The notes: generated by a model not told the origin, from the sequence alone. A DNA stretch of 15,526 nt from JAVBLG01 sp031553655 (GCA_031553655.1 JAVBLG010000126.1:1-15526), one strand, 5' to 3'. Positions 7,470 to 15,043 are shown, counted from the stretch's first letter. Translations and numbers: made by a program.

Positions 7470-7515
7470 AAAGGCAACGCCGGGCGGGGAACGTTCCCGC
7501 GCCGGCGTTGCCTTT
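7470..7515. terminator. Long perfect stem-loop abutting the glycosyltransferase ribosome site
   Basis: A perfect 14-bp stem (7470-7483 with 7502-7515) is extended by a second pairing inside the loop (GCGGGgAACGTTCCCGC). Read on the minus strand it ends in CCTTTT and is immediately followed by the GGAG ribosome site of the glycosyltransferase. It is probably the terminator of the TPR gene. Its position only 12 bases before the GT8 start codon means it could also act as an attenuator for that gene. Confidence 0.75.
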
Positions 7516-7534
7516 GCTCCTTGCACTCTTGGAA

Positions 7535-7572
7535 GATTTCCCGGCCCAAGCCCATGCCCGGGCCGGAAAATC
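7535..7572. terminator. Second hairpin downstream of the TPR gene
   Basis: A 13-bp stem with one mismatch pairs 7535-7547 (GATTTCCCGGCCC) with 7560-7572, closing a 12-base loop, 29 bases after the TPR stop. No T-run follows on the minus strand. It stands in tandem with the stronger hairpin at 7470-7515 and may be an RNA-stability element or an accessory terminator. Confidence 0.55.
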
Positions 7573-7601
7573 TAGTGGGGAGGGGAGTATGTAGCGGCTG
7601 T

Positions 7602-8165
7602 TTAGGCAGCCATGGTGTCAATAAGGTCCTTGGCGCCTTCGTTGGCCGGGTTGAACCCGAGCACGGCTTCAAGGTGTTCGCGGGCTTCCTCGTGACGGCC
7701 GAGGGAAATGAGGCATCCGGCCAGGGTAACGCGCACCGCTTCTTTGGCGGGGTCGGTTTCGAGGCACTTGCCGAGGTAAGGAATGGCAGTGTCCAGGCAA
7801 GAGTGCTGGTAGCTCAGACGCACCATGCAGTTGAGGGCAATCATATTTTCCGGGTTAAAATCGGCCGCCGCATAAAATTGCTTCAGAGCCTCTTCGCCGT
7901 GGCCTTGCTCCATAAGCACCAGGCCTATGCCGCTGAGGGCCTTGTCATTGTTTTCAATTGAAGCGGCTTTGCGGTAAAGCACCAGGGCTTCGTCATATTT
8001 GCCGCGCTGCACATTAATAGTGGCAAGACCGAGATACGGAGCGGCCATGGTGTTGCAGCTGGCTGCGGCCTTGCGGTAATAGTCTTCGGCTCGATCGAAA
8101 TCACCCATGAAAAGGTAGCATTCGCCAAGTTCCTTATTGATTTCATAATCAAGATGATTACTCAT
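7602..8165 (-). CDS. Tetratricopeptide-repeat protein
   Basis: This 187-residue protein consists almost entirely of about five TPR units (roughly 7-37, 41-72, 75-106, 109-139 and 143-174), seen from spaced G/A/Y/A positions such as LGECYLFMGDFDRAEDYYRKA and ALSGIGLVLMEQGHGEEALK. TPRs form a helical solenoid that binds partner proteins, so it is likely an adaptor. It has no signal peptide or membrane segment and should be cytoplasmic. The start at 8165 has a GGGGAG ribosome site eight bases upstream; the frame is open to 8213, but upstream starts lack such a site. The glycosyltransferase lies downstream on the same strand past two hairpins, so a functional link is uncertain. Cysteine content (six residues) is rather high for a TPR protein. 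Confidence 0.88.
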   Translation of the reverse strand: MSNHLDYEINKELGECYLFMGDFDRAEDYYRKAAASCNTMAAPYLGLATINVQRGKYDEALVLYRKAASIENNDKALSGIGLVLMEQGHGEEALKQFYAAADFNPENMIALNCMVRLSYQHSCLDTAIPYLGKCLETDPAKEAVRVTLAGCLISLGRHEEAREHLEAVLGFNPANEGAKDLIDTMAA

Positions 8166-8320
8166 GTTCTCTTCTCCCCGTATAATTCTTTTGTTGTGCA
8201 TCGCCACTCCCATTGTTTGAGGTATTCACCTGCGATGCAGTTGCGATATGATATGCAGAGTGCATGCCAAACAAATTAAAGTTAATTATTTTAATATGTT
8301 AATTTTTAGGAATTGTGTAG

Positions 8321-8449
8321 ATGCAGCAAAAAGTGCTCATCAGGACAGGAAATTGGCGTTTTTTGCCGGATTTTTTTGGCAATGGAACAAGTAAATTGTT
8401 CTTGCGGCTCGCGCGCGGACAGGGGCGTCCGAACATGGAGCGTTTTTGA
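8321..8449 (+). CDS. Possible 42-residue small protein
   Basis: An ATG at 8321 opens a 42-codon frame ending in TGA at 8447-8449. The peptide starts MQQKVLIRTGNWRFLPDFFG and has a basic C-terminal half with no cysteine and no membrane segment. A TAGGA sequence lies upstream, but about ten bases from the ATG, which is a loose fit. It is the only plausible short frame in the 432-bp gap between two minus-strand genes. It could easily be a chance frame, since no homology or codon signal can be judged at this length. Confidence 0.18.
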   Translation: MQQKVLIRTGNWRFLPDFFGNGTSKLFLRLARGQGRPNMERF

Positions 8450-8528
8450 CGTAGTTATATTGGGGAATGCGTATGTTGGGGAAGACGGCGCGGAAAATTT
8501 TTCCTGATCGGCGAAAGGGAAAATAGTC

Positions 8529-8571
8529 GGGGCGTCGTCCTCTCAGCCCCTAGTTGAGAGGACGACGCCCC
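8529..8571 (-). terminator. Perfect 17-bp stem-loop after the 1024-residue gene
   Basis: Positions 8529-8545 (GGGGCGTCGTCCTCTCA) pair perfectly with 8555-8571 around a 9-base loop, 26 bases past the stop of the large minus-strand gene. On the minus strand the stem is followed after a few bases by TATTTTCCCTTT, an imperfect U-tract. It is most likely the intrinsic terminator of that gene. Confidence 0.8.
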
Positions 8572-8597
8572 ATAAATAGCCTACGCGCTGAGGCGCG

Positions 8598-11500
8598 TCA
8601 GCTCTGTGATGGCTCTGTATCCGGGGACGCAGGCTGTGTTGCCGTGGTCGGCGCGGGCATGAATCTTCTGGTTTTCTTGTGTAAATCTTTCAAATAACTG
8701 CTGTGATAATTAAGATAAAAGGCCAGAGCCTTGGGAAAGTGCGGGCCAATCAACCCGTCGAGAAGCATATGGCTTATCTCGCGCTCCAGGGTGAGAATAT
8801 TCTGCATCTTGAGGGCAACCTTGCGCTCAACTTCACTCATGGCTCTAAACTTGCTGATAAAAATCTGTCTGGCCCTGGGCTGGTAATACCAGAAATACAT
8901 CATGTCCAGCATATTGGCCACAGCCCCTCTGGCGGCGCGGGGATTTTCAGCCGCCAGAAGTTTCAGCAAATTTTTGGGTTTGTCATATAGATCTTCCATG
9001 TTCAGATGCGGATATAGCAGTTCCTGCCTGGCATAATTTCGGAAAAGTTGATCAAATTTGGTGGCATAGTCCCAACTGCGCAGGCGCAGATATAAATTGC
9101 GGTCGGCAAAGGCCTCAATTATGGCCGCTATGGTGTCAGAAGCGCATTTGGAAACTATGGCCGCGCAATTTTGCATTAAAATCATGGGTTCGGCCAAGCC
9201 TGTGAAAAGGAAAATAGAATATAGAACTTTGCCGTATACTATGGACAGCGGAATGGCCAGAGCGCTGCGGAAAAGGTTGCCTATAATCGCCTCCTTGGGG
9301 AAACCGCGATAAATGTTGTGCCCGGAAATATACACGCTGTTGACCATGGCGATTATGGTATACACCAGAAGAGCATTATCCATTACGGTGAAGCCCATCA
9401 AATCTTGGAGAAGCCACTGGCGCACCACAACTTCCAGCAGAGGAACGGATATGCCGGTATACAGCAGAGAATCGGCCAGGCGGCTCCAGCTCACATAATC
9501 GTTCCAGCGCAGCATGAGTGAGCCGCCGAAACCTCCACCAGAAACCACTGCTTGAATGATATTACGAAAGCCTGTGATAAAAAACCATATCAGCGCGCCA
9601 AACCAGGCCAGTACCCACCAATTGGCATCATTATGCATGAAAGACCATTGCGCGGGTATGAACCCGGCAATAATTTTGATGGCATTCATTATATTGGTGT
9701 TGACATAGCTCAGGCCGGGCTTGAGGGTTGCGGTTCCGGCTACCGTTGCCCTGGCGAAATGATTTTGCAGGCCGTCAGCGTTTATGCCGCCCAGGGTAAT
9801 AAGGTTGCCGTTTTTCTCCATACGTGTGGTGGATTTTTCCAGGCCCCAGCCTTTTGCCACCCGACAGCCGAATTTGCCGCAGCCGGGCAATTTGCGGATC
9901 GCGTTGGTTAAGTGGCGGCCCAGGCGAGGGTGAGGGTCTTCGTGGTAGTGCTCCTGCCGGTAAATGTCGGTGGTCACCGGCAGATGCAAGTGGCTGTTTT
10001 GGCGGTCGGACGCAATGCGCGAACGTGCCGCCGGGGTGAGTGTTTCCTGAAAAACCAGGCCCATGCCGGGGGTATAGTGGGAGCGGCTGGTGGAGTCTGT
10101 ACCTATACGCGAATATATCGGACTGATCGCATAATAATCTTGCAGCGTGGGAATATTGGAAATAATTTCATTAAAAATTTTTTTGCGATCTTCATTTCCA
10201 TCACTTTCGCTTTGGGTATCGTATTCGTCGATTATTCGGCGGATCACCTGCTTGAGGCGCGGCGCACTGCCCTCGTTTATGGCGCACTGCAATTCGTTGA
10301 TGCGGCCGGTGTGCAGTCTGTGCCCGCTCTGCCATTCACGCACATTGAAAAGCTCAATGTGCGTGATGCGTCCTTTGCCGAGCCATAAAATTTCCAGGGC
10401 GTCCTGTGGGGTGAGATCGGCAAGACTCAACACGATCTGCCCTTGCGGCAGATGATGCAGTCGGTCGATTTTGCGCGCCAGATCCACGCGCATGCTCTCG
10501 GGCATTTCGGGATGCGGTTTATCGGGGAAGGTTATTCCGGGGTTGGACGGCGGCAGCAACCAACGATCGGCAATAATGTCCGGTACCAGCATTTCAAGGC
10601 TGCTGATCTCCGCTTCCAGATGGCTGCGTCTGTCCGGTTCGCTTTCATCGGCCAATTCCGCTTGCAGGGCCAAGTACCGTTCTTCAAGCAGGGGCAACAT
10701 CATTTTGTGCAGATATTCCGCCAGGTGAGGAATGGATGCCTGCCCTCGGCCCACAAATTCCAGAAACAGACTGGGATCGGCCAGGGGGGTGGAGGAAAGG
10801 TTGAACTCACGGCTTATGAGCGGGGCATGGCGCTTGTTCCACGATTCAAGAAGTTTGAGAATGTGATCGCGCATCCAGGACGCCGTGGTACGCCCGTTTT
10901 CCTGTAATCTGGCCATCAGAGGGTTGGCCATCAGGGCTTTTATATGCTTGGGGCTGTTGCAGCCCACAGGCGACCAGATCAGGCGGACAAAGTTGCCCCG
11001 GAATACAGTGTTGACTTCCAAACCCACACGCACTGTTATGTCCATCATTTTGGCGGCGGCCAGAAGTTCTCCGGCCGACTCCTCGTCTATGTAATTATCG
11101 TAAATTACAGTGAGGTAGCGCAGCCCCTTGATCCAGGCGTCCATGATCAGGTGCGTGGGGGTTTTGCGGCCTTTGGTGCTGGCATCATGCACATGGTGAT
11201 CAAAGGCGTGCTGGTTCCATTCTTCTGGCATTTCCAACAGATGATAACGCCTCAGCATGGCCCGCACCATGCGCGGAGCACCGCTCACCACCCGTCTGAA
11301 GTCATGGGCCAAGGCCAACTGGCGGTCCATGTCATTTTGTGAGCGCACCATTTCTTTCATCAATTGAATGAGCACACGGCCGGTATTGTAGCGCAGCGTG
11401 GAGTGGGCGCTGTGCAGAACTTCGTCGCGCAGCCGTCTTAAAGCCTGAAGGCGTTCAGCTGATTCTCCGGCGGTAAGGCTGCGCAGCAGGGTTATCACTG

Positions 11501-11672
11501 AATGAGCGATGCGCATTGCAGGGCTTATGGATAATTCAATAATACCATGTGGATGTAACCTTTCGTCCAGAAATATATTTTCGTGGCCGGGGCCGGTATC
11601 CTGATAAACATGGTTGACCAGACGCAGCAGGTCATAGTCCTGCGAATCAAAGTATATGTTGGAGCGAGGCAT
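8598..11672 (-). CDS. Large protein with divergent PHP-like domain and C-terminal membrane segments
   Basis: I do not recognise this 1024-residue protein as a named family. Residues about 156-222 resemble the start of a PHP (polymerase and histidinol phosphatase) metal-dependent phosphoesterase: FDHHVH at 157-162 in place of the usual DxHxH, then a KGRKTPTHLIMDAWIKGLRYLTV block, a YDN where most PHP proteins have TDH, and a VGLEV that matches the GxE strand. ITHIELFN at 436-443 resembles the later IEVFN-type strand. Residues about 325-365 are a predicted coiled coil. The region 555-585 is His-rich. About four hydrophobic segments (near 685-703, 735-755, 766-785 and 798-825) place the C-terminal third in the membrane, and the tail after 1000 is Pro/Thr-rich. 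It could be a membrane-tethered phosphoesterase, or a non-catalytic relative given the substituted residues. An AGGGAAG sequence lies 11 bases before the ATG. The gene stands alone, divergent from ddh. Confidence 0.78.
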   Translation of the reverse strand: MPRSNIYFDSQDYDLLRLVNHVYQDTGPGHENIFLDERLHPHGIIELSISPAMRIAHSVITLLRSLTAGESAERLQALRRLRDEVLHSAHSTLRYNTGRVLIQLMKEMVRSQNDMDRQLALAHDFRRVVSGAPRMVRAMLRRYHLLEMPEEWNQHAFDHHVHDASTKGRKTPTHLIMDAWIKGLRYLTVIYDNYIDEESAGELLAAAKMMDITVRVGLEVNTVFRGNFVRLIWSPVGCNSPKHIKALMANPLMARLQENGRTTASWMRDHILKLLESWNKRHAPLISREFNLSSTPLADPSLFLEFVGRGQASIPHLAEYLHKMMLPLLEERYLALQAELADESEPDRRSHLEAEISSLEMLVPDIIADRWLLPPSNPGITFPDKPHPEMPESMRVDLARKIDRLHHLPQGQIVLSLADLTPQDALEILWLGKGRITHIELFNVREWQSGHRLHTGRINELQCAINEGSAPRLKQVIRRIIDEYDTQSESDGNEDRKKIFNEIISNIPTLQDYYAISPIYSRIGTDSTSRSHYTPGMGLVFQETLTPAARSRIASDRQNSHLHLPVTTDIYRQEHYHEDPHPRLGRHLTNAIRKLPGCGKFGCRVAKGWGLEKSTTRMEKNGNLITLGGINADGLQNHFARATVAGTATLKPGLSYVNTNIMNAIKIIAGFIPAQWSFMHNDANWWVLAWFGALIWFFITGFRNIIQAVVSGGGFGGSLMLRWNDYVSWSRLADSLLYTGISVPLLEVVVRQWLLQDLMGFTVMDNALLVYTIIAMVNSVYISGHNIYRGFPKEAIIGNLFRSALAIPLSIVYGKVLYSIFLFTGLAEPMILMQNCAAIVSKCASDTIAAIIEAFADRNLYLRLRSWDYATKFDQLFRNYARQELLYPHLNMEDLYDKPKNLLKLLAAENPRAARGAVANMLDMMYFWYYQPRARQIFISKFRAMSEVERKVALKMQNILTLEREISHMLLDGLIGPHFPKALAFYLNYHSSYLKDLHKKTRRFMPAPTTATQPASPDTEPSQS

Positions 11673-11702
11673 GGGTTGGCATACTTCCCTGAAATAGTTG
11701 CA

Positions 11703-11711
11703 TGTTATAAT
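11703..11711 (+). promoter_or_regulatory. Extended -10 promoter element for ddh
   Basis: TGTTATAAT contains a consensus TATAAT (11706-11711) preceded by TG and one base, the extended -10 pattern that can work with little or no -35. No good -35 is seen at 17 bases upstream. Transcription would begin near 11718, giving a leader of about 50 bases before the diaminopimelate dehydrogenase start. Confidence 0.55.
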
Positions 11712-11770
11712 GAACTAGATTTACATCTAATTTTGTGTTTAATAAAGCTAAAACACGATAAAAGGAACTT

Positions 11771-12697
11771 ATGATGGAAATAATTAAAACAGCGATTCAC
11801 GGATTTGGCAACATCGGCCGCCATGTGCTCGATTGCCTTTCTTTGGCTTCGGATTTTGAATGCATCGGCATTTTGCGCCGGGGCACATCCATAGGCAAGG
11901 AGCCGCACGCCTTGCGCGGGGTGCCTGAATTTTTCTGTTTTGAAAATCTGGTGTCCACTGCCGGTCAGCCCGATGTAGTGATAATTTGCGGTCCTTCCAG
12001 ATCCGTGCCTGATACGGTCCGGCTTTACCTGGGCAAAGGGGCCAATACAGTGGACAGCTTTGACATACATACGGAAATTCCCAATCTGGTGCGCGACCTC
12101 GACGTGGTGGCCAAGGCTGCGGGAAAGGCCAGCATCACCGCCGCCGGGTGGGACCCTGGCAGCGATTCGGTTCTTCGCGCGCTTTTTGAAGCCATGGTTC
12201 CGATCGGCACCACCTTCACTAATTTTGGCCGGGGGCGTTCCATGGGCCATTCCGTGGCCGCAAGAGCCGTGCGCGGCGTGGCCGACGCCACTTCCATAAC
12301 TATTCCCCTGGGCGGGGGGCGGCATTCGCGTCTGGTTTATGTGCTGCCGGAAAAAGGCGCGGCTTTCGCCGACATCAAGGCCGCTCTGGCCGCCGATCCC
12401 TATTTTGCCCACGATCCGCTGGAAGTGCGCGAAGTGCGCTCACCCGAAGAGATGGCCGCAGTGGCCGACAATTCCCACGGGGTGCTTATGGAGCGCATCG
12501 GGGCTTCCGGGCATACCAGCAATCAACGGCTGGCCTTTGATATGCGCATAGACAACCCGGCTCTTACAGCCCAGGTGCTGGTGTCTTGCGCCCGCGCGGC
12601 AATGAAAATGACCGCCGGATGCCATACGCTGATCGATATACCTCCGGTAAATCTGTTGCCGGGAGAGCGTATGGATCATATAGCCCGATTGGTGTAA
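11771..12697 (+). CDS. ddh: meso-diaminopimelate D-dehydrogenase
   Basis: This 308-residue enzyme (EC 1.4.1.16) is predicted to carry out the NADPH-linked, one-step conversion of tetrahydrodipicolinate and ammonia to meso-diaminopimelate, the cross-linking residue of peptidoglycan and the precursor of lysine. The N-terminal Rossmann nucleotide motif is HGFGNIGRHVL (10-20). The family signature follows: VDSFDIH (94-100), AAGWDPGSDS (124-133) and GRGRSMGHSVAARAVRGV (153-170). C-terminal residues GHTSNQRLAFDM (247-258) belong to the substrate pocket. The length is slightly shorter than the roughly 320 residues of the Corynebacterium enzyme. Where family members usually read GxGxSxGHSDA, this one has SMGHSVA, so an acidic residue near the active site is replaced. 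Two adjacent ATGs follow an AAAGGA ribosome site, and either 11771 or 11774 could be used. The gene is not beside other lysine-pathway genes. Confidence 0.9.
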   Translation: MMEIIKTAIHGFGNIGRHVLDCLSLASDFECIGILRRGTSIGKEPHALRGVPEFFCFENLVSTAGQPDVVIICGPSRSVPDTVRLYLGKGANTVDSFDIHTEIPNLVRDLDVVAKAAGKASITAAGWDPGSDSVLRALFEAMVPIGTTFTNFGRGRSMGHSVAARAVRGVADATSITIPLGGGRHSRLVYVLPEKGAAFADIKAALAADPYFAHDPLEVREVRSPEEMAAVADNSHGVLMERIGASGHTSNQRLAFDMRIDNPALTAQVLVSCARAAMKMTAGCHTLIDIPPVNLLPGERMDHIARLV

Positions 12698-12830
12698 ATA
12701 ATCATGTGAATGACGCTATGCGTATGGAAAGTTTTTTTGTGCTTTTGCAAAGTCGGCCAAGGGTCTTTGATAGTTTGACAAGATATTTTTTGCACGAATT
12801 GTAAAAAAAAATTAGTATAAAAGCTAAAAG

Positions 12831-12879
12831 TGCCGGTGTATTACCCTTTAGAGGTGATACGCCGGCATTATTTTTTTAT
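12831..12879 (+). terminator. Intrinsic terminator downstream of ddh, unit copy 1
   Basis: TGCCGGTGTATTACC (12831-12845) pairs with GGTGATACGCCGGCA (12853-12867), allowing two G-U pairs, around a 7-base loop. It is followed by TTATTTTTTTATA. This is a good intrinsic terminator for ddh. The same type of hairpin, with related sequence, precedes the second chemoreceptor gene at 14952-14998, so it belongs to the duplicated block. Confidence 0.85.
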
Positions 12880-12889
12880 ACTACAATCC

Positions 12890-12917
12890 TAATGAATAAT
12901 GTGAGTTAGGTCGATTA
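12890..12917 (+). promoter_or_regulatory. Sigma-28-like (FliA) promoter for chemoreceptor 1
   Basis: TAAT (12890-12893), 16 bases, then GTCGATTA (12910-12917) resembles the flagellar sigma-28 pattern TAAA-N15-GCCGATAA. The two elements recur at identical spacing before the second chemoreceptor gene, which is the main support. Spacing one base longer than the E. coli consensus and two or three mismatches keep this tentative. Confidence 0.5.
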
Positions 12918-13024
12918 TATTAATAATCCGTGATTTAATTGAATATATTTATTTTTTAAAAATATCACGGCATTATGAGGTGTTTAAAAAATATTGGGAG
13001 CATAAAAAAAAGGAGCGATGCGCG

Positions 13025-14791
13025 ATGAATTTCAAAAATTTGAAAGTTGGAAGCAAAATTTTGATTCTTATTGCTATTTTATTGTTTTTTTTGGCATGCA
13101 CGGCCGCCGTTGGTATCAATTCTATGGGTAAACTTAATGATTCCAATGATATCATGTACAATTACGAGTTTATGGGCATAAGCCTTATTAAGGAATCCAA
13201 CATAAGTCTCATTTCCGCCGCGCGGGCCTTGCGTAACGCCGCGTTGCTTTCGGAGTTCCAAAAAGTGGACAACTACGCACAGAATTTCAATAGATATATT
13301 GACCTCAGTGTAAAAGATCTTGAAGCGGCTCTGCTTCTGTTCCGGCAGCAGCGACATAAAGACCTGATCAGCTCGCTGATCAGGGATCTGGAAAAATACA
13401 AGGCCGATACAGGGCCGGTGTTCAGGGAAATAACCAATGAAGACAAGTCGGCGGCCAGCAGGAAGAAAGTGGTTGATGCTGTGAGCTCGTTGCGCGCTAT
13501 AGAAGACAAGGTGGACAATGCTCTTACTGAAGTGACCAAGGTCAAATATGCCAACGGCGAGCGCGCCGTAAAGCAGACTTCCGAACTGTACGACAATTCA
13601 CGGCTGATATCTTTTGGTATTTTGGCTTTATCTATTATTTTGGGTGTGGGTATAGGCCTTTTTATAATGAAGTCCATAACCGGGCCTTTGACTGAAATCG
13701 GCCGCAAGTCCGATCTGGTGGTGGACGGCGACTTGAATCAGGAATTCAAAATCGTCCAGCGCGACGAATTGGGGCACCTTGGTGACGCCCTTGACAAAAT
13801 GGTGGCCAACCTTCGCGCGCGCATAGCCGACGCCAACCAGAAGAGTAAGGAAGCGCAGGAGCAGAGCGAAAAGGCGCAGGCGGCCATGCGCGAGGCCGAG
13901 GTGGCCAAGAACGCGGCCGAAGACGGGCAGCGGGCCATTTTGCGCGCTGCGGAGCAAATTGAAGGAGTCGTGGCGCGCCTGGGTACTGCCACGGAAGAAC
14001 TTTCCTCACAGGTGGAAGAGGCCAGCCGAGGAGCCGACATACAGCGCGAGCGTGTGACTACTTCGGCCACGGCCATGGAAGAAATGAATGTTACCGCCGG
14101 AGAAGTGGCCAGTAATGCGGGCACTGTAGCCAAAAATACCGATCAGGCCAAGTCAAAGGCCGAAAGCGGCATGAAAGTGATGCGCCAGACCGTGGGCACC
14201 ATTGATGATTTGCAGAAAAAAGCCGCCGAGCTCAAGGGGATGATGCTTGATCTGGGCAGGCAGACCGAGGCCATCGGCAGCATTATGGTGACTATTTCGG
14301 ACATCGCCGATCAAACCAATCTGCTGGCCTTGAACGCGGCCATTGAAGCGGCCAGAGCCGGAGAGGCGGGGCGAGGTTTTGCCGTGGTGGCCGACGAAGT
14401 GCGCAAGCTGGCGGAAAAAACCATGACCGCCACCAAAGAAGTGGGTGATTCCATCAAGGGAATTCAGCAAGGCACCAGAAACAGCATAACCTCGGTGGAA
14501 CAGACCGCTAACGCCCTGGATCAGGCCACCACTCTCGCCAATCAGAGCGGCACGGCCCTTGGGGAAATAGTGACCGATATGGTTACAACGGCGGATCAAA
14601 TTCGCAATATAGCCACGGCCGCCGAGGAACAGAGCGCGGCCAGCGGCGAAATAACCCACTCCCTGGAAGAAATTAACCGCCTGGCAGATGAAAACGCCAC
14701 AGTTATGCAGCAGTCGGCCATGGCCGTTACCGAACTGGCCGGGCAAACTCAGGAACTGGTGCAGCTTGTGGCAGATTTGCGTAAGAATTAA
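13025..14791 (+). CDS. Methyl-accepting chemotaxis protein, copy 1
   Basis: This 588-residue transmembrane chemoreceptor signals to CheA/CheW. Residues about 11-31 are the first membrane helix (KILILIAILLFFLAC). Residues 32-190 are a periplasmic four-helix-bundle type sensor domain. Residues about 194-215 are the second membrane helix. A HAMP domain follows (about 216-268, with MKSITGPLTEIGRKSDL and RDELGHLGDALDKM). A long coiled coil leads to the signalling hairpin, whose invariant tip runs from IADQTNLLALNAAIEAARAG (427-446) to GRGFAVVADEVRKLAEKT. There is no C-terminal NWETF-like CheR tether. The start at 13025 has GGAG nine bases upstream and is matched by the paralogue; a GTG at 12980 would add 15 unlikely residues. 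The ligand is unknown. The N-terminal 123 residues are roughly three-quarters identical, by eye, to the next gene. Confidence 0.95.
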   Translation: MNFKNLKVGSKILILIAILLFFLACTAAVGINSMGKLNDSNDIMYNYEFMGISLIKESNISLISAARALRNAALLSEFQKVDNYAQNFNRYIDLSVKDLEAALLLFRQQRHKDLISSLIRDLEKYKADTGPVFREITNEDKSAASRKKVVDAVSSLRAIEDKVDNALTEVTKVKYANGERAVKQTSELYDNSRLISFGILALSIILGVGIGLFIMKSITGPLTEIGRKSDLVVDGDLNQEFKIVQRDELGHLGDALDKMVANLRARIADANQKSKEAQEQSEKAQAAMREAEVAKNAAEDGQRAILRAAEQIEGVVARLGTATEELSSQVEEASRGADIQRERVTTSATAMEEMNVTAGEVASNAGTVAKNTDQAKSKAESGMKVMRQTVGTIDDLQKKAAELKGMMLDLGRQTEAIGSIMVTISDIADQTNLLALNAAIEAARAGEAGRGFAVVADEVRKLAEKTMTATKEVGDSIKGIQQGTRNSITSVEQTANALDQATTLANQSGTALGEIVTDMVTTADQIRNIATAAEEQSAASGEITHSLEEINRLADENATVMQQSAMAVTELAGQTQELVQLVADLRKN

Positions 14792-14951
14792 ATGATTATA
14801 AAATGTATATTTTTATATCTCTCACGATATATGCGTGGCGTCATGCATACTGAAAAATTTTCAAAACTGTTCTAAAGTCGAACAATACGACATAATAGTT
14901 TAAAACAGGTGTTATCTATGTAGACTGTGAATTTTTTTTAAACAAAAAAAC

Positions 14952-14998
14952 AATAATGCCGGCATATTACTGTGAATACGTAATGTGCGGGCATTATT
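14952..14998 (+). terminator. Terminator-like hairpin, unit copy 2
   Basis: A 19-base arm (14952-14970) pairs with 14980-14998 around a 9-base loop, with one mismatch and one G-U pair. It starts AATAATGCCGG and is followed by ATTTTACAC, a weak T-tract. It lies 160 bases after the first receptor's stop and is related in sequence to the hairpin at 12831-12867. It probably terminates receptor 1 transcription before the receptor 2 promoter. Confidence 0.7.
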
Positions 14999-15006
14999 AT
15001 TTTACA

Positions 15007-15020
15007 CTACAATCCTAATG
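15007..15020 (+). repeat. Direct repeat CTACAATCCTAATG (second copy; first at 12881-12894)
   Basis: This 14-base sequence is identical at 12881-12894 and 15007-15020, in both cases just after the hairpin and overlapping the -35 part of the sigma-28-like promoter. Flanking sequence is less conserved, so it stands out within a duplicated but diverged block and may be under selection. Confidence 0.8.
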
Positions 15021-15043
15021 GCAAGTTCATAGTTGACCGATAA
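15016..15043 (+). promoter_or_regulatory. Sigma-28-like (FliA) promoter for chemoreceptor 2
   Basis: TAAT (15016-15019), 16 bases, then ACCGATAA (15036-15043). The -10 element differs from the sigma-28 consensus GCCGATAA at one base. The layout matches the promoter before receptor 1 exactly. Confidence 0.55.

Larger units (their letters stand above)
8166..8597. other. Intergenic region: TPR gene leader, AT-rich core, terminator
   Basis: This 432-bp stretch carries no gene that I can call with confidence. Next to the TPR gene it holds that gene's leader and presumably its promoter; TTGGCA and TATCGC-like elements can be read on the minus strand around 8240-8265, but weakly. The part at 8270-8310 is very AT-rich. 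A possible 42-residue reading frame and a strong hairpin are listed separately. Confidence 0.6.
12698..13024. other. Intergenic region between ddh and first chemoreceptor gene
   Basis: A 327-bp AT-rich region without a gene. From left to right it holds the ddh 3' flank with a T-run at 12734-12740, the hairpin terminator at 12831-12879, the box shared with the second chemoreceptor unit (12881-12894), a sigma-28-like promoter (12890-12917), and an untranslated leader of about 100 bases ending in the ribosome site AAGGAG at 13010-13015. Confidence 0.7.

Noticed and set aside
7458..7526. 23-residue N-terminal extension of the GT8 protein
   Set aside because: It runs through the long stem-loop, has no ribosome site, and GT8 proteins begin directly with the IALGVRNDNNY-type strand.
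8313..8507. Cys-rich 64-codon frame starting with TTG
   Set aside because: No ribosome site, non-ATG start and no pattern of paired cysteines that would suggest a metal-binding or disulfide protein.
9552..10907. Several plus-strand frames of 119 to 158 codons opposite the 1024-residue gene
   Set aside because: They overlap a single long continuous minus-strand frame with membrane segments and show no domains of their own.
11705..12412. 235-codon minus-strand frame opposite ddh
   Set aside because: Antisense shadow of a gene with full family signature; Gly/His-rich translation without motifs.
12980..13024. GTG start 15 codons upstream in chemoreceptor 1
   Set aside because: The extension covers the AAGGAG ribosome site, and the paralogue starts at the position equal to 13025.
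12831..14998. The repeated hairpins as insertion-sequence ends or a CRISPR-like repeat
   Set aside because: Only two diverged copies, no transposase, no target duplication visible, and each has the position and T-run of an intrinsic terminator.
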